Shown: one piece after another, positions 1 through 7,267 of the stretch
Layout of the letters: every line of letters begins with the position of its first letter
How positions within the stretch are numbered: position 1 is the first letter of the stretch
NCBI GenBank assembly: GCA_002453315.1
Contig: DKGO01000029.1
Coordinates: 1 to 27,046 of the forward strand
DNA: 27,046 bases
Source: Caryophanales bacterium UBA6768
Lineage (GTDB): Bacteria; Bacillota; Bacilli; Bacillales_D; Amphibacillaceae
Reading direction: 5' to 3'
The notes under the pieces: generated by a model
Seen by the model: only the letters and a program-made list of their open reading frames with translations
The model's database searches: none
Told to the model about the DNA's origin: nothing
Translations under genes and position numbers: made by a program

Positions 1-1154
1 AAATCACGAATTTCACCAACCATGACGATATCGGGATCCTGCCTTAAAATAGACCGTAATCCCGTCCCAAAAGTCATTCCAATCGCTTCATTTACTTGCA
101 CCTGATTAATACCTTCTAATTGATATTCGACTGGATCTTCTACCGTAATAATATTAACAGCCTTATTATTTAGTTGATGCAATGCTGCATAAAGTGTCGA
201 TGATTTTCCCGAACCCGTTGGACCAGTAATTAAAACGATACCGTTCGGTTGGGAGATCATCTCTTTAAAAAGACTAATATTTTGTTCTGTAAAGCCAATT
301 TTATTTAAATCATCTAATTTATTACCTAAATCTAATATTCGCATGACAATTTTCTCACCATATACAGTAGGTAATGTCGACAAACGAATATCGATATCTT
401 TAAAGTTAATGATTGTTTTAATTCTTCCATCTTGAGGCATTCTATTCTCTGTAATATTTAAGTTTGCCATTATTTTCAATCTCGCAGTAACATTATTTTG
501 CAAATACTTCGGCAATGATCTTTCAGTTAATAATACGCCGTCGACGCGATATCGAATGACAAATTCCATTTCTTGTGGATCAAAGTGGATATCACTTGCT
601 TGCTGCGTTACCGCGTTACTGATGATTTGATTAACTAAACGGACAATCGGTGAATTTTCATCTGTGATCCCTGTGTCTTCTGTTATTTCTTCAGGCGAAA
701 TTCCGTCCATTGCTTCATCCAATGAGTGTTGTAAATCATAATATTTAGTAATCGTTCTATTTAAGGAATCTTTTGTTGCAAAGGCCGGGGTTATTTGATA
801 TCCGGTCGCCATCCTAAGCTCTTCGATAGCAAAATAGTCCATTGGGTCAGCCATCGCTACAAATAAAAAATCATCCTTTGTTCTTATTGGCATTACTTGA
901 AATTGCTTCGCTAATTCTTGTGGTACAAGTTGTACAATGTTTGGATCAATTGGATATTGAAAAATATTTATATGTGGAATGCCAAGTTGAAATTCTAATA
1001 CTTCAATTAATTGCTGCTCAGTAATATAATTTTCCCTAATTAATGTATCACCAAGCTTTTCATCTTGTCTTTTTATTTTTAAGGTATTTTCTAATTGCTC
1101 ATTCGTGATAATATTCGTTTCTACAAGTATGTCTCCAAGTCGTTTTCTAGCCAT
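1..1154 (-). CDS. pilB: Type IV pilus assembly ATPase PilB (GspE family), 3' end beyond window
   Basis: Reading from the ATG at 1154, about 384 residues are visible before the window edge cuts the C-terminus. Residues 1-60 hold two MshEN-like repeats (RLGDILVETNIIT and KLGDTLIRENYIT), followed by the rest of the T2SSE N-terminal domain. The ATPase core is clear: Walker A GPTGSGKSS and a Walker B region QDPDIVMVGEIRD. This family makes cytoplasmic hexamers that power pilus extension or secretion. An AGAGG ribosome-binding site lies about 10 bases before the ATG. The gene follows the prepilin peptidase on the same strand, so this is the visible edge of a pilus cluster. A c-di-GMP-II riboswitch lies in its leader. 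GspE or ComGA are alternative names within the family; the MshEN-type N-terminus favours PilB. Confidence 0.93.
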   Translation of the reverse strand, partial: MARKRLGDILVETNIITNEQLENTLKIKRQDEKLGDTLIRENYITEQQLIEVLEFQLGIPHINIFQYPIDPNIVQLVPQELAKQFQVMPIRTKDDFLFVAMADPMDYFAIEELRMATGYQITPAFATKDSLNRTITKYYDLQHSLDEAMDGISPEEITEDTGITDENSPIVRLVNQIISNAVTQQASDIHFDPQEMEFVIRYRVDGVLLTERSLPKYLQNNVTARLKIMANLNITENRMPQDGRIKTIINFKDIDIRLSTLPTVYGEKIVMRILDLGNKLDDLNKIGFTEQNISLFKEMISQPNGIVLITGPTGSGKSSTLYAALHQLNNKAVNIITVEDPVEYQLEGINQVQVNEAIGMTFGTGLRSILRQDPDIVMVGEIRD

Positions 1155-1242
1155 TTGATTGATTCCTCTTTTTATAAATTATTAAAATTAATTTTCCATT
1201 TTCATAAGGGGATATCAGATATATTAAAGTTTTATACACCAA

Positions 1243-1283
1243 GACAAAAAGCCTTTAGTAACATCAACATGTTTACGTAAAGG
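1243..1283 (-). terminator. Intrinsic terminator / expression platform of the pilB riboswitch
   Basis: On the minus strand CCTTTA (1283-1278) pairs with TAAAGG (1257-1252), and GTAAACAT pairs with ATGTTAC. This gives about 13 pairs with two single-base bulges and a GTTG loop, followed by CTTTTTGTC. CCTTTA is also needed for aptamer helix P1, so the two structures exclude each other. It lies about 90 bases before the pilB start. Confidence 0.8.
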
Positions 1284-1352
1284 ACGGTTGCACCACTAGC
1301 TCGATGCGATTAAGGTGCCCAACTAAAAAACCGCATTTCTTTGCTTCCTTTA
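1278..1352 (-). ncRNA. c-di-GMP-II riboswitch aptamer upstream of pilB
   Basis: On the minus strand the RNA carries the class II c-di-GMP hallmarks in order: GGAAGCAAAGAAATGCGG, then TTGGGCACC, then GAGCTAGTGGTGCAACCG. These agree closely with the crystallised Clostridium acetobutylicum aptamer as I recall it. Helix P1 pairs TAAAGGA (1352-1346) with TCCTTTA (1284-1278). A second helix pairs GCACC (1318-1314) with GGTGC (1294-1290). A pseudoknot pairs ATGCGG (1336-1331) with TCGCAT (1309-1304), the last pair being a G-U wobble. The 3' arm of P1 is also the 5' arm of the terminator at 1243-1283, so ligand binding should block termination and turn pilB on. Confidence 0.93.
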
Positions 1353-1391
1353 TATTTTTTAAAAAAATTAATATAATTACTTGGTAAGTAA

Positions 1392-1420
1392 ATACTATCA
1401 GGGCTAAATGACTATGTCAA
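1392..1420 (-). promoter_or_regulatory. Sigma-A promoter for the riboswitch-pilB transcript
   Basis: The minus strand reads TTGACA (1420-1415), a 17-base spacer, then TAGTAT (1397-1392). The -35 is a consensus match and the -10 has two mismatches. Transcription would start near 1385, about 33 bases before the aptamer. The promoter begins just downstream of the prepilin peptidase stop codon, so pilB can be transcribed independently. Confidence 0.75.
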
Positions 1421-1436
1421 TAACACTTTTTACTTG

Positions 1437-2195
1437 TCACAATAAATTAAAATATAATTGAATAATTTTTGAACCATAAAAATAAGTAATAATTGCCCCT
1501 ACAACAATATATGGGCCAAAAGGAATTGGTTGTTTCTTTTTTAATCTCTTCAATAAAATTAAAATACTCCCTATTATTGCCCCTAAAAATGCTGCAATTA
1601 AAAAGCTTAGCATAGTATTGGATATACCGAATATAATCCCCAAAACCCCAAAAAGCTTCATATCACCGGCACCCATGCCACCCTTACTTACGATAATAAT
1701 AATAGCGATAAGGGTGTATCCAACGACTCCCCCGATAATAGCGTCATACCAAGGGTCTAAAGGGTGAATTATACGTAATATCAATAAGAACGGTAGAAAA
1801 AATAGTAAAATTTTATTAGGAATGATCATATAGGTAATGTCTGACACGAAGATGATCATGAGCATACTCATTAATAATAAAGCAGTGATAAGTTCTACTT
1901 GAAAATCTAATTGCCAATAACTAAAAGCAAATAATCCACCTGTCAAAAATTCAACGACAGGATATATCGGGGAAATTTTGCCAGAACATCCCTTACATTT
2001 CCCACGTTGGATGATAAATGAAAGAACAGGGATCAGCTCATACCATTGAAGTGTTTTATGACATGTTGGACAATGTGATCTGCCAATATGAAATGGTTGT
2101 TTTTTTGGGAGGCGTAAACCAACCACATTAAAAAAAGAACCAAATATCGTTCCTAATAGAAAAAATACAATTAACCAGTAAATATGTATCATCAT
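1437..2195 (-). CDS. pilD: Prepilin peptidase (type IV leader peptidase, A24 family)
   Basis: This polytopic membrane aspartic protease cleaves, and usually N-methylates, type IV prepilins. The 252-residue length is normal. Cysteine pairs at residues 42/45 (CPTC) and 67/70 (CKGC) form the cytoplasmic zinc-binding site. The catalytic aspartates are D119 in FVSDITYMIIPN and D178 in the GAGDMK motif. Hydrophobic segments fill the rest. Two adjacent ATGs are possible (2195 and 2192); GGGAGG lies about four bases before the first and seven before the second, so the second may be the true start. The neighbouring pilB fits a pilus role. ComC is the equivalent name in competence systems. It is divergent from the NERD gene across 110 bases that contain TATAAT-like boxes on both strands. 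Confidence 0.93.
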   Translation of the reverse strand: MMIHIYWLIVFFLLGTIFGSFFNVVGLRLPKKQPFHIGRSHCPTCHKTLQWYELIPVLSFIIQRGKCKGCSGKISPIYPVVEFLTGGLFAFSYWQLDFQVELITALLLMSMLMIIFVSDITYMIIPNKILLFFLPFLLILRIIHPLDPWYDAIIGGVVGYTLIAIIIIVSKGGMGAGDMKLFGVLGIIFGISNTMLSFLIAAFLGAIIGSILILLKRLKKKQPIPFGPYIVVGAIITYFYGSKIIQLYFNLL

Positions 2196-2305
2196 TTACC
2201 CTCCCGTTTGTATGACTAGGACGATACTACTATTATAATCTATTTATATTTTATTACTAGCAATAAATCCAAAGAGTTGTATAATAGGAAAAAAGGAGGG
2301 AATTA

Positions 2306-3238
2306 ATGGGATTAAAATTTTATAAAACACTTTTTCCGCCTAAAGAATTACAGCTATTGAAATTCTTAAAGGTAAGAAGAGCATTGTCGAATGAATTTCT
2401 TAAGGTATATGACAATGACAAGAAAGGGTATTTGGGAGAAAGAAAATTATACCAAATACTAAAACAGCGTTTAACCTCACATTGCATCATTTTATTTGAT
2501 TTACTCCTCAAAGCGAATGGAACAACCTTCCAAATCGATTGTTTAATTATTTTCCCTAAATCAATTTACATTATTGAAGTGAAAAATTTTAGTGGTGATT
2601 TTTATCTGAAAGATGATAAATGGTATTCTGCCACCTCTAAGTCCGAAATTCGCAATCCATTGTTACAATTGCAACGAACTGAATTTTTATTTGGTAGTTT
2701 ATTGCGGGACTTGCGAGTAAATTTTCCTTTGCAATCTTATGTTGTTTTTGTGCATGATGAGTTTTGGTTATATGAGGCACCGATGAAGTTGCCAATAATT
2801 TATCAGCCACAGTTACAAAGGTTTGTGCAATCGATGAATCATTTGAATAATGGGATTTGTTTAAATGATAGGCATACGAAATTTGCAGAAATATTACTTG
2901 ATCAACATCTGGATGAAACATCATATGTTCGTTTGCCAACTTTTGATTTTAAATCTTTACGGAAAGGACTTTTATGTTTGGGATGTGATGGAATGTTGGA
3001 TTCGACTGGTTATAAACAGGTAGTATGTCCCCATTGTAGCCATGCTGAAGGTGTTGAGTCTATCGTGATGCGTCATGTAGTGGAATATAGTTTGCTATTT
3101 CCGAATGAAAAGATAACTGTGAGAAGGATTTATGAATGGTGCGGAGCAAGAGTGTCACGTGGACAGATTAGACGAATATTGAAGAAATATATGACATTAA
3201 TAAGAAGAAGCCAACTCACCTTCTACGAATTTGTTTAA
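2306..3238 (+). CDS. NERD (nuclease-related) domain protein with C-terminal zinc ribbon
   Basis: The 310-residue protein has a NERD domain at about residues 40-150. It shows the restriction-endonuclease-like core: E45 in GYLGERKL, D78 in FQIDCLIIF, and the E91-x-K93 pair in IYIIEVKNFSGDF. A CLGC...CPHC zinc ribbon lies near residues 224-245, and the last 60 residues are basic and helical. NERD proteins are predicted DNA-processing enzymes; the substrate is unknown. The start is well supported by AAGGAGGG at 2293-2300, five bases before the ATG. No partner gene adjoins it: it diverges from the prepilin peptidase and is followed by repeat-rich noncoding DNA. Confidence 0.85.
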   Translation: MGLKFYKTLFPPKELQLLKFLKVRRALSNEFLKVYDNDKKGYLGERKLYQILKQRLTSHCIILFDLLLKANGTTFQIDCLIIFPKSIYIIEVKNFSGDFYLKDDKWYSATSKSEIRNPLLQLQRTEFLFGSLLRDLRVNFPLQSYVVFVHDEFWLYEAPMKLPIIYQPQLQRFVQSMNHLNNGICLNDRHTKFAEILLDQHLDETSYVRLPTFDFKSLRKGLLCLGCDGMLDSTGYKQVVCPHCSHAEGVESIVMRHVVEYSLLFPNEKITVRRIYEWCGARVSRGQIRRILKKYMTLIRRSQLTFYEFV

Positions 3239-3328
3239 ATTCTTGATTCCATTGGATAAATCATTGGGGACTTTTTAATATTAGAATCACTTTGTAAAAA
3301 ACTATTATTTTAAGTACACAACACCCGG

Positions 3329-3650
3329 GCGCGTGCTACATTTATAGTATTTTGAATCATTTCGATACGCGCTAGGGGAGCGCGTGCTACATTTATAGTA
3401 TTTTGAATCATTTCGATACGCGCTAGTTGAGCGCGTGCTACATTTAAGGTATTTTGAATCATTTCGATACGCGCTAGGGGAGCGCGTGCTACATTTATAG
3501 TATTTTGAATCATTTCGATACGCGCTAGTTGAACGCGTGCTACATTTATAGTATTTTGAATTAGTTTGATACGCGCTAGGGGAGCGCATGCTACATTTAA
3601 AGTATTTTGAATCAGTTTGATACGCGCTAGGGGAGCACGTGCAACATTCT
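3329..3650. repeat. 51-bp tandem repeat array, six full units plus a degenerate one
   Basis: Units start at 3329, 3380, 3431, 3482, 3533 and 3584, with a decayed partial unit from 3635. Units join without spacers. Each full unit ends in a dyad that continues into the next, ACGCGCT-(5)-AGCGCGT, perfect at the first three junctions and with one mismatch at each of the later ones. The five-base loops run AGGGG, AGTTG, AGGGG, AGTTG, AGGGG, AGGGG, hinting at amplification of a 102-bp dimer. The rest of the unit is AT-rich. Because 51 is divisible by three, minus-strand frames stay open through the array without implying a gene. Confidence 0.95.
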
Positions 3651-3677
3651 GATTATATTTAACCATTTTGGAACACT

Positions 3678-3766
3678 AGACGAATTTTACTAAATGTGAT
3701 TGAATTTGGCAAGCAAGTGCATGATGCGAGACGAATTTTACTAATTGTGATTGAATTTGGCATGAA
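3678..3766. repeat. Second direct repeat, also 51-bp period
   Basis: A roughly 35-bp sequence beginning AGACGAATTTTACTAA at 3678 recurs at 3729, with few differences up to GAATTTGGCA. The period of 51 equals that of the array just upstream, but the sequence is different. Confidence 0.85.
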
Positions 3767-3825
3767 AGTCATCAAAATCTATGTTAAAAAAGCCAAACGA
3801 TCATTAACTCAATCTAATTCAAATA

Positions 3826-3846
3826 CGCGCCGGTAAATCCGGCGCG
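3826..3846. repeat. GC-rich hairpin near the array
   Basis: CGCGCCGG (3826-3833), loop TAAAT, then CCGGCGCG (3839-3846) form a perfect 8-bp stem. The context ATACGCGC...GCGCGC resembles the dyads of the 51-bp array (ATACGCGC...GCGCGT), also with a five-base loop. No T-tract follows on either strand, so it is not a typical terminator. It lies between the convergent NERD gene and ytkL. Confidence 0.8.
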
Positions 3847-3882
3847 CACCACTTACTAACACGGGCTGTAACACATGAGCAT

Positions 3883-4563
3883 TTAAAGCTCTAATGATTC
3901 CCCGACCTTTAATGCAATGCCTTTTCCTGTTTTAACCTTACTAGCAAATGCATCGCCGTCCTGTTCAATAACAGGAAAAGTATTATAGTGAACTGGTACG
4001 ACATATGTGGATTGAATCCAATCGGTAGCAACTAATGCATCTTCAGGTCCCATCGTAAAATTATCACCAATTGGCACAAAAGCCAAATCGATATCGTGAC
4101 GGTCACCTATCAATTTCAAATCAGAAAATAATCCAGTATCACCAACATGATAAATTGTTTTATTTTCAATAGTTAACAAAATTCCCGCTGGCATCCCAGT
4201 GTAAATAAACGTACCATCCTCTTCCTCATAGGAGGAACTGTGAAAGGCTTGGGTAAATTTTACTCGACCGAAATCAAAATCATAGGCGCCACCAATGTTC
4301 ATCCCGTGAGCCTGAAATCCTTTTTGAGTCAGATAAACGGCTAGTTCATTTATTGCGACAATTTGCGCACCCGTCCTTTTCGCAATGGTCATCGTATCCC
4401 CAACATGATCATTATGTCCATGTGTTAACAAAATAACATCCGCCTCAACAGTATTTGGATCTAAATCCGATAAACTATTGCCCGTTATAAATGGATCAAT
4501 TAAAATTTTATGCTGGTCAGTTTGTATAGAAACTGCTGAATGCCCATGATAAGAAATTTTCAT
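3883..4563 (-). CDS. ytkL: UPF0173 metal-dependent hydrolase YtkL (metallo-beta-lactamase fold)
   Basis: The 226-residue protein belongs to the compact metallo-beta-lactamase superfamily. Its metal-binding motif HGHNDH lies at residues 48-53, with further candidate ligands in YHVGDTGLF and VPVHYNTF. The N-terminal [11 protein letters not shown] is typical of the UPF0173 group. The substrate is unknown. The ATG at 4563 is preferred because it gives the usual family N-terminus; an in-frame TTG directly before it is also reachable from the GGAGGAG ribosome-binding site. It lies downstream of ald on the same strand, separated by about 110 bases. Confidence 0.9.
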   Translation of the reverse strand: MKISYHGHSAVSIQTDQHKILIDPFITGNSLSDLDPNTVEADVILLTHGHNDHVGDTMTIAKRTGAQIVAINELAVYLTQKGFQAHGMNIGGAYDFDFGRVKFTQAFHSSSYEEEDGTFIYTGMPAGILLTIENKTIYHVGDTGLFSDLKLIGDRHDIDLAFVPIGDNFTMGPEDALVATDWIQSTYVVPVHYNTFPVIEQDGDAFASKVKTGKGIALKVGESLEL

Positions 4564-4671
4564 CAATATCTCTCCTCCGCTTCAATATTTAATCTATATT
4601 TTATCACATTCTGACCTTACTTAGAAAGTAACTAAAATAAACGAAGAAGAAATATCTGCACTAAATAATTA

Positions 4672-5784
4672 TTAAAATCTTTCTAGTAAATCAATAAATT
4701 TGTATCCAAGGGAAGTGGCAACACCCTCATTCGTTACTACCCCGTCATACGTATTAAAGCCTTTTAATAATGCTGGATTATCTTTTGCCGCCTGTTTGTA
4801 CCCTTTGTTCGCAACTTGGAGAGCATATGGCACTGTTGCATTAGTTAAACCAATTGTAGATGTTTTGGGTACAGCACCCGGCATATTTGATACGGTATAA
4901 TGTATGACACCATGTTTCACATATGTTGGTTCATCATGTGTTGTCACACGATCACTCGTGGCAAAGTTTCCACCCTGGTCAATAGCAACATCGACAATCA
5001 CAGATCCATCCCCCATCGATTGGACCATTTCTTCCGATACTAACACGGGTGCCTTCGCCCCTGGAATTAACACAGAACCAATTGCTAAATCTGCTGACTG
5101 GATAGCTGTACCAATATCCATTGGATTCGACATTAAAACATTAGCTGAAGTACCGAAATATTCGTTTAACTGTTTTAATCGGATAGGATTCAAATCAAAA
5201 ATTGTCACATTAGCCCCTAGACCAACTGCAATTTTTGCTGCATTGGTTCCTACCACTCCACCACCGATAATGACAACATTTCCACGTTTAACACCTGAAA
5301 TCCCAGCTAACAGCACACCTTTACCGCCATTAACCTTTTCTAAATACTGAGCACCAATTTGTGTCGCCATATAACCAGCTACCTCACTCATCGGTGTTAA
5401 TAGCGGTAATGAATGATCGGCTAGTTGTACGGTTTCATAAGCAATACTGATCACTTTTTTTTCAACTAATTGTTTCGTTAACTGTTGATGGGAAGCCAAA
5501 TGCAAATAGGTGAATAAAATTAAACCCTCCCGTAAAAATTCAAATTCAGCCTCTAAAGGTTCTTTTACCTTCATGACCATTTCCTGATTCCATGCTTCAG
5601 AAGCAGAGGATACCAATGTTGCTCCCGCCTCTTCATACTCTTCATTCGTAAAACTAGAGCCTAAACCAGCATTTTTTTCAACCAACACCTCATGCCCAGC
5701 CTGCACCAATGAATATACACCAGCTGGTGTCAATGCAACACGATTTTCATTATTCAATATTTCTTTAGGAATACCTATTTTCAT
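4672..5784 (-). CDS. ald: Alanine dehydrogenase
   Basis: The enzyme oxidatively deaminates L-alanine to pyruvate and ammonia with NAD, supporting alanine use, including during sporulation. The 370 residues match the family length. R15 in [11 protein letters not shown]74 in VMKVKEP and H95 in TYLHLA fit the conserved active site, and the GGGVVG dinucleotide-binding loop lies in the centre. The ATG at 5784 is chosen because MKIGIPKEI is the family N-terminus and AAAGGGG lies nine bases upstream. A longer in-frame start at 5817 lacks a ribosome-binding site. The gene appears monocistronic, with its own promoter candidate at 5910-5938. Confidence 0.96.
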   Translation of the reverse strand: MKIGIPKEILNNENRVALTPAGVYSLVQAGHEVLVEKNAGLGSSFTNEEYEEAGATLVSSASEAWNQEMVMKVKEPLEAEFEFLREGLILFTYLHLASHQQLTKQLVEKKVISIAYETVQLADHSLPLLTPMSEVAGYMATQIGAQYLEKVNGGKGVLLAGISGVKRGNVVIIGGGVVGTNAAKIAVGLGANVTIFDLNPIRLKQLNEYFGTSANVLMSNPMDIGTAIQSADLAIGSVLIPGAKAPVLVSEEMVQSMGDGSVIVDVAIDQGGNFATSDRVTTHDEPTYVKHGVIHYTVSNMPGAVPKTSTIGLTNATVPYALQVANKGYKQAAKDNPALLKGFNTYDGVVTNEGVATSLGYKFIDLLERF

Positions 5785-5909
5785 CCTATAATGCCCCTTT
5801 ACGATTTTTATTTTCATCCAATCACAGGCTAAAAAATCTTATTACCCGTAATTACATAATCAATTTGAAATGAATAAAAAACTCTCATTAATCAAAATTC
5901 ACTTCATAT

Positions 5910-5938
5910 ATTATCATAGCAAAACCACCGGAAAGCAA
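5910..5938 (-). promoter_or_regulatory. Candidate sigma-A promoter of ald
   Basis: The minus strand has TTGCTT (5938-5933), a 17-base spacer and GATAAT (5915-5910), about 125 bases upstream of the ald start. The match is moderate. The remaining leader shows no further signal I can name. Confidence 0.4.
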
Positions 5939-6083
5939 CAATTTTTGGAAGATTAAAATTTGTTTTCACTTCAAATGTTACAATACTTTGAATCTTTACT
6001 AAAATATTGAGAAAGACAAATAATATAATGGTATTTTATTTTTAAGTATTATACAATAAATGTATCTAAAGGAGGAATTTGAA

Positions 6084-6518
6084 ATGGATAAAAAGTATAA
6101 AAACATTTTAGTAGCAGTAGATGGATCAGAGGCTTCAGAGCATGCATTTAATAAAGCCATTAAAATTGCCTTAAGAAACGATGCAGCCATTATCATTGCA
6201 CATGTCATTGATTCACGCACTTATGCAACTGCTGAAGTTTACGATCGCTCCTTATCTGAAAGAATTGAAAAGCACTCTGAGGAACTATTAAGTACTTATG
6301 TTGAAAAAGCAAAAGAAGCCGGCGTCGAAAATGTCAAATCACTAATTGAATATGGTTCTCCAAAAGTGGTTATTGCTAAAGAAATTGCTCCTAATAATGA
6401 ATGTGATTTAATTATTGTTGGTGCAACTGGTCTTAATGCTGTCGAAAGATTTTTAATTGGTAGTGTATCCGAAAGTATTGTTCGATATGCTACAGTAGAT
6501 GTTCTTATTGTCAGATAG
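6084..6518 (+). CDS. Universal stress protein, UspA family
   Basis: This 144-residue single-domain Usp protein begins with the strand motif ILVAVDGSEAS. It ends with the ATP-binding signature GATGLNAVERFLIGSVSE (G-x2-G-x9-G-S), so it is likely the nucleotide-binding class. Such proteins are cytoplasmic and induced by stress or growth arrest; the molecular role is not settled. The ATG at 6084 is selected because AAAGGAGG (6068-6075) sits eight bases upstream. An earlier in-frame ATG at 6060 would place the ribosome-binding site inside the gene. It stands alone on the plus strand and ends at a strong terminator. Confidence 0.93.
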   Translation: MDKKYKNILVAVDGSEASEHAFNKAIKIALRNDAAIIIAHVIDSRTYATAEVYDRSLSERIEKHSEELLSTYVEKAKEAGVENVKSLIEYGSPKVVIAKEIAPNNECDLIIVGATGLNAVERFLIGSVSESIVRYATVDVLIVR

Positions 6519-6580
6519 TCTCCTTAAGTATTAACCGATATCATAACCAATCTAATAAAAAAATATGTAAAAACAAACAG

Positions 6581-6611
6581 AAAACTCCCTGAAAATTTTT
6601 GGGGAGTTTTT
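6581..6611 (+). terminator. Terminator after the UspA gene
   Basis: AAAACTCCC (6581-6589) pairs with GGGAGTTTT (6602-6610) around a 12-base loop and runs into T residues. The A-rich 5' arm makes it potentially active in both directions, which suits the convergent moaB gene. Confidence 0.8.
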
Positions 6612-6774
6612 ACACTCTTATTTAATTTACGTAATATACTCGACAAGTCACTTAGAGTATCGCCACGTTGAGTTTTTACACTTTTATTTAATTCATGTAA
6701 AATCTATCGGGCCCACCTCATATCACTTAAGCCCCATCAACTTCTTAATGCTATTTATTTAATTCATGTAAAAT
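6604..6774. repeat. Degenerate direct repeats reaching into the moaB 3' end
   Basis: GAGTTTTTACACTCTTATTT at 6604 recurs as GAGTTTTTACACTTTTATTT at 6670, a 66-bp offset, with similarity continuing for about 34 bases. Its second half, TTTATTTAATTCATGTAAAA, appears a third time starting near 6754, where it encodes the last residues of moaB. It looks like duplication of the gene's 3' end. Confidence 0.6.
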
Positions 6775-7242
6775 ATGTGGAATTTCAGGTAAAATTAATT
6801 TTTCCATTGCCAAACTAACTGCGCCTGATGATCCGGGCATAGCAACGATAAATGTATTCCCAATTGTACCCGCAATTGCCCTTGACATCATTGCTCTGGA
6901 ACCTACATCTTCTTTATAGCTAATCATTCGGAATAATTCACCGAAACCAGGTAATTCTTTTGCTAGTCTGTTCTCAACAACTTCTATTGTCACATCACGA
7001 TTTGAAATACCTGTCCCACCAGTAATTAAGATTAAATTTATTTGTTGCTCGTTCACACCTTGACTGATGGTTCGGTCTATTAAAGAATGTTCATCATTAA
7101 TAATGATATGGTTACTACAAACATGATGATTTTCCTCCAACAATTGCTTTATCAGCTGTCCACTTTTATCTGTCTCAATCGTACGTGTATCACTTACCGT
7201 AACAACTAGACAATAGGCGGACTGAAATGGAACCTTATGCAT
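6751..7242 (-). CDS. moaB: Molybdenum cofactor biosynthesis protein MoaB/MogA family
   Basis: The 163-residue protein has the molybdopterin-binding fold: VTVSDTRT near the N-terminus, the LITGGTGIS loop, and AMPGSSGAVSLAM near the C-terminus. This family adenylylates molybdopterin before metal insertion. The ATG at 7242 is preceded by a moderate GGTGG site. It follows ytxK on the same strand with a 25-base gap and may share its transcript. No other molybdenum cofactor gene is visible, so the rest of the pathway must be encoded elsewhere. MogA is the alternative name and cannot be separated by sequence reading alone. Confidence 0.9.
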   Translation of the reverse strand: MHKVPFQSAYCLVVTVSDTRTIETDKSGQLIKQLLEENHHVCSNHIIINDEHSLIDRTISQGVNEQQINLILITGGTGISNRDVTIEVVENRLAKELPGFGELFRMISYKEDVGSRAMMSRAIAGTIGNTFIVAMPGSSGAVSLAMEKLILPEIPHILHELNK

Positions 7243-7267
7243 TTAACACTTCCACCATTCTATTATT

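Noticed and set aside
1278..1352. c-di-GMP-I (GEMM) riboswitch
   Set aside because: The class I core motifs are absent; the TTGGGCAC and GTGCAACCG blocks fit class II.
3329..3650. CRISPR array
   Set aside because: Repeats are contiguous with no unique spacers, and no cas gene is near.
3305..3666. Two overlapping minus-strand frames of 94 and 118 codons
   Set aside because: They lie in the 51-bp repeat array; a period divisible by three keeps two frames open at once. No ribosome-binding site, and the predicted peptides are only the translated repeat.
4904..5350. 148-codon plus-strand frame
   Set aside because: Lies antisense to the well-supported ald gene and has no recognisable features.
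5785..5817. Longer ald start
   Set aside because: Adds 11 residues not found in the family and lacks a ribosome-binding site, while AAAGGGG serves the ATG at 5784.
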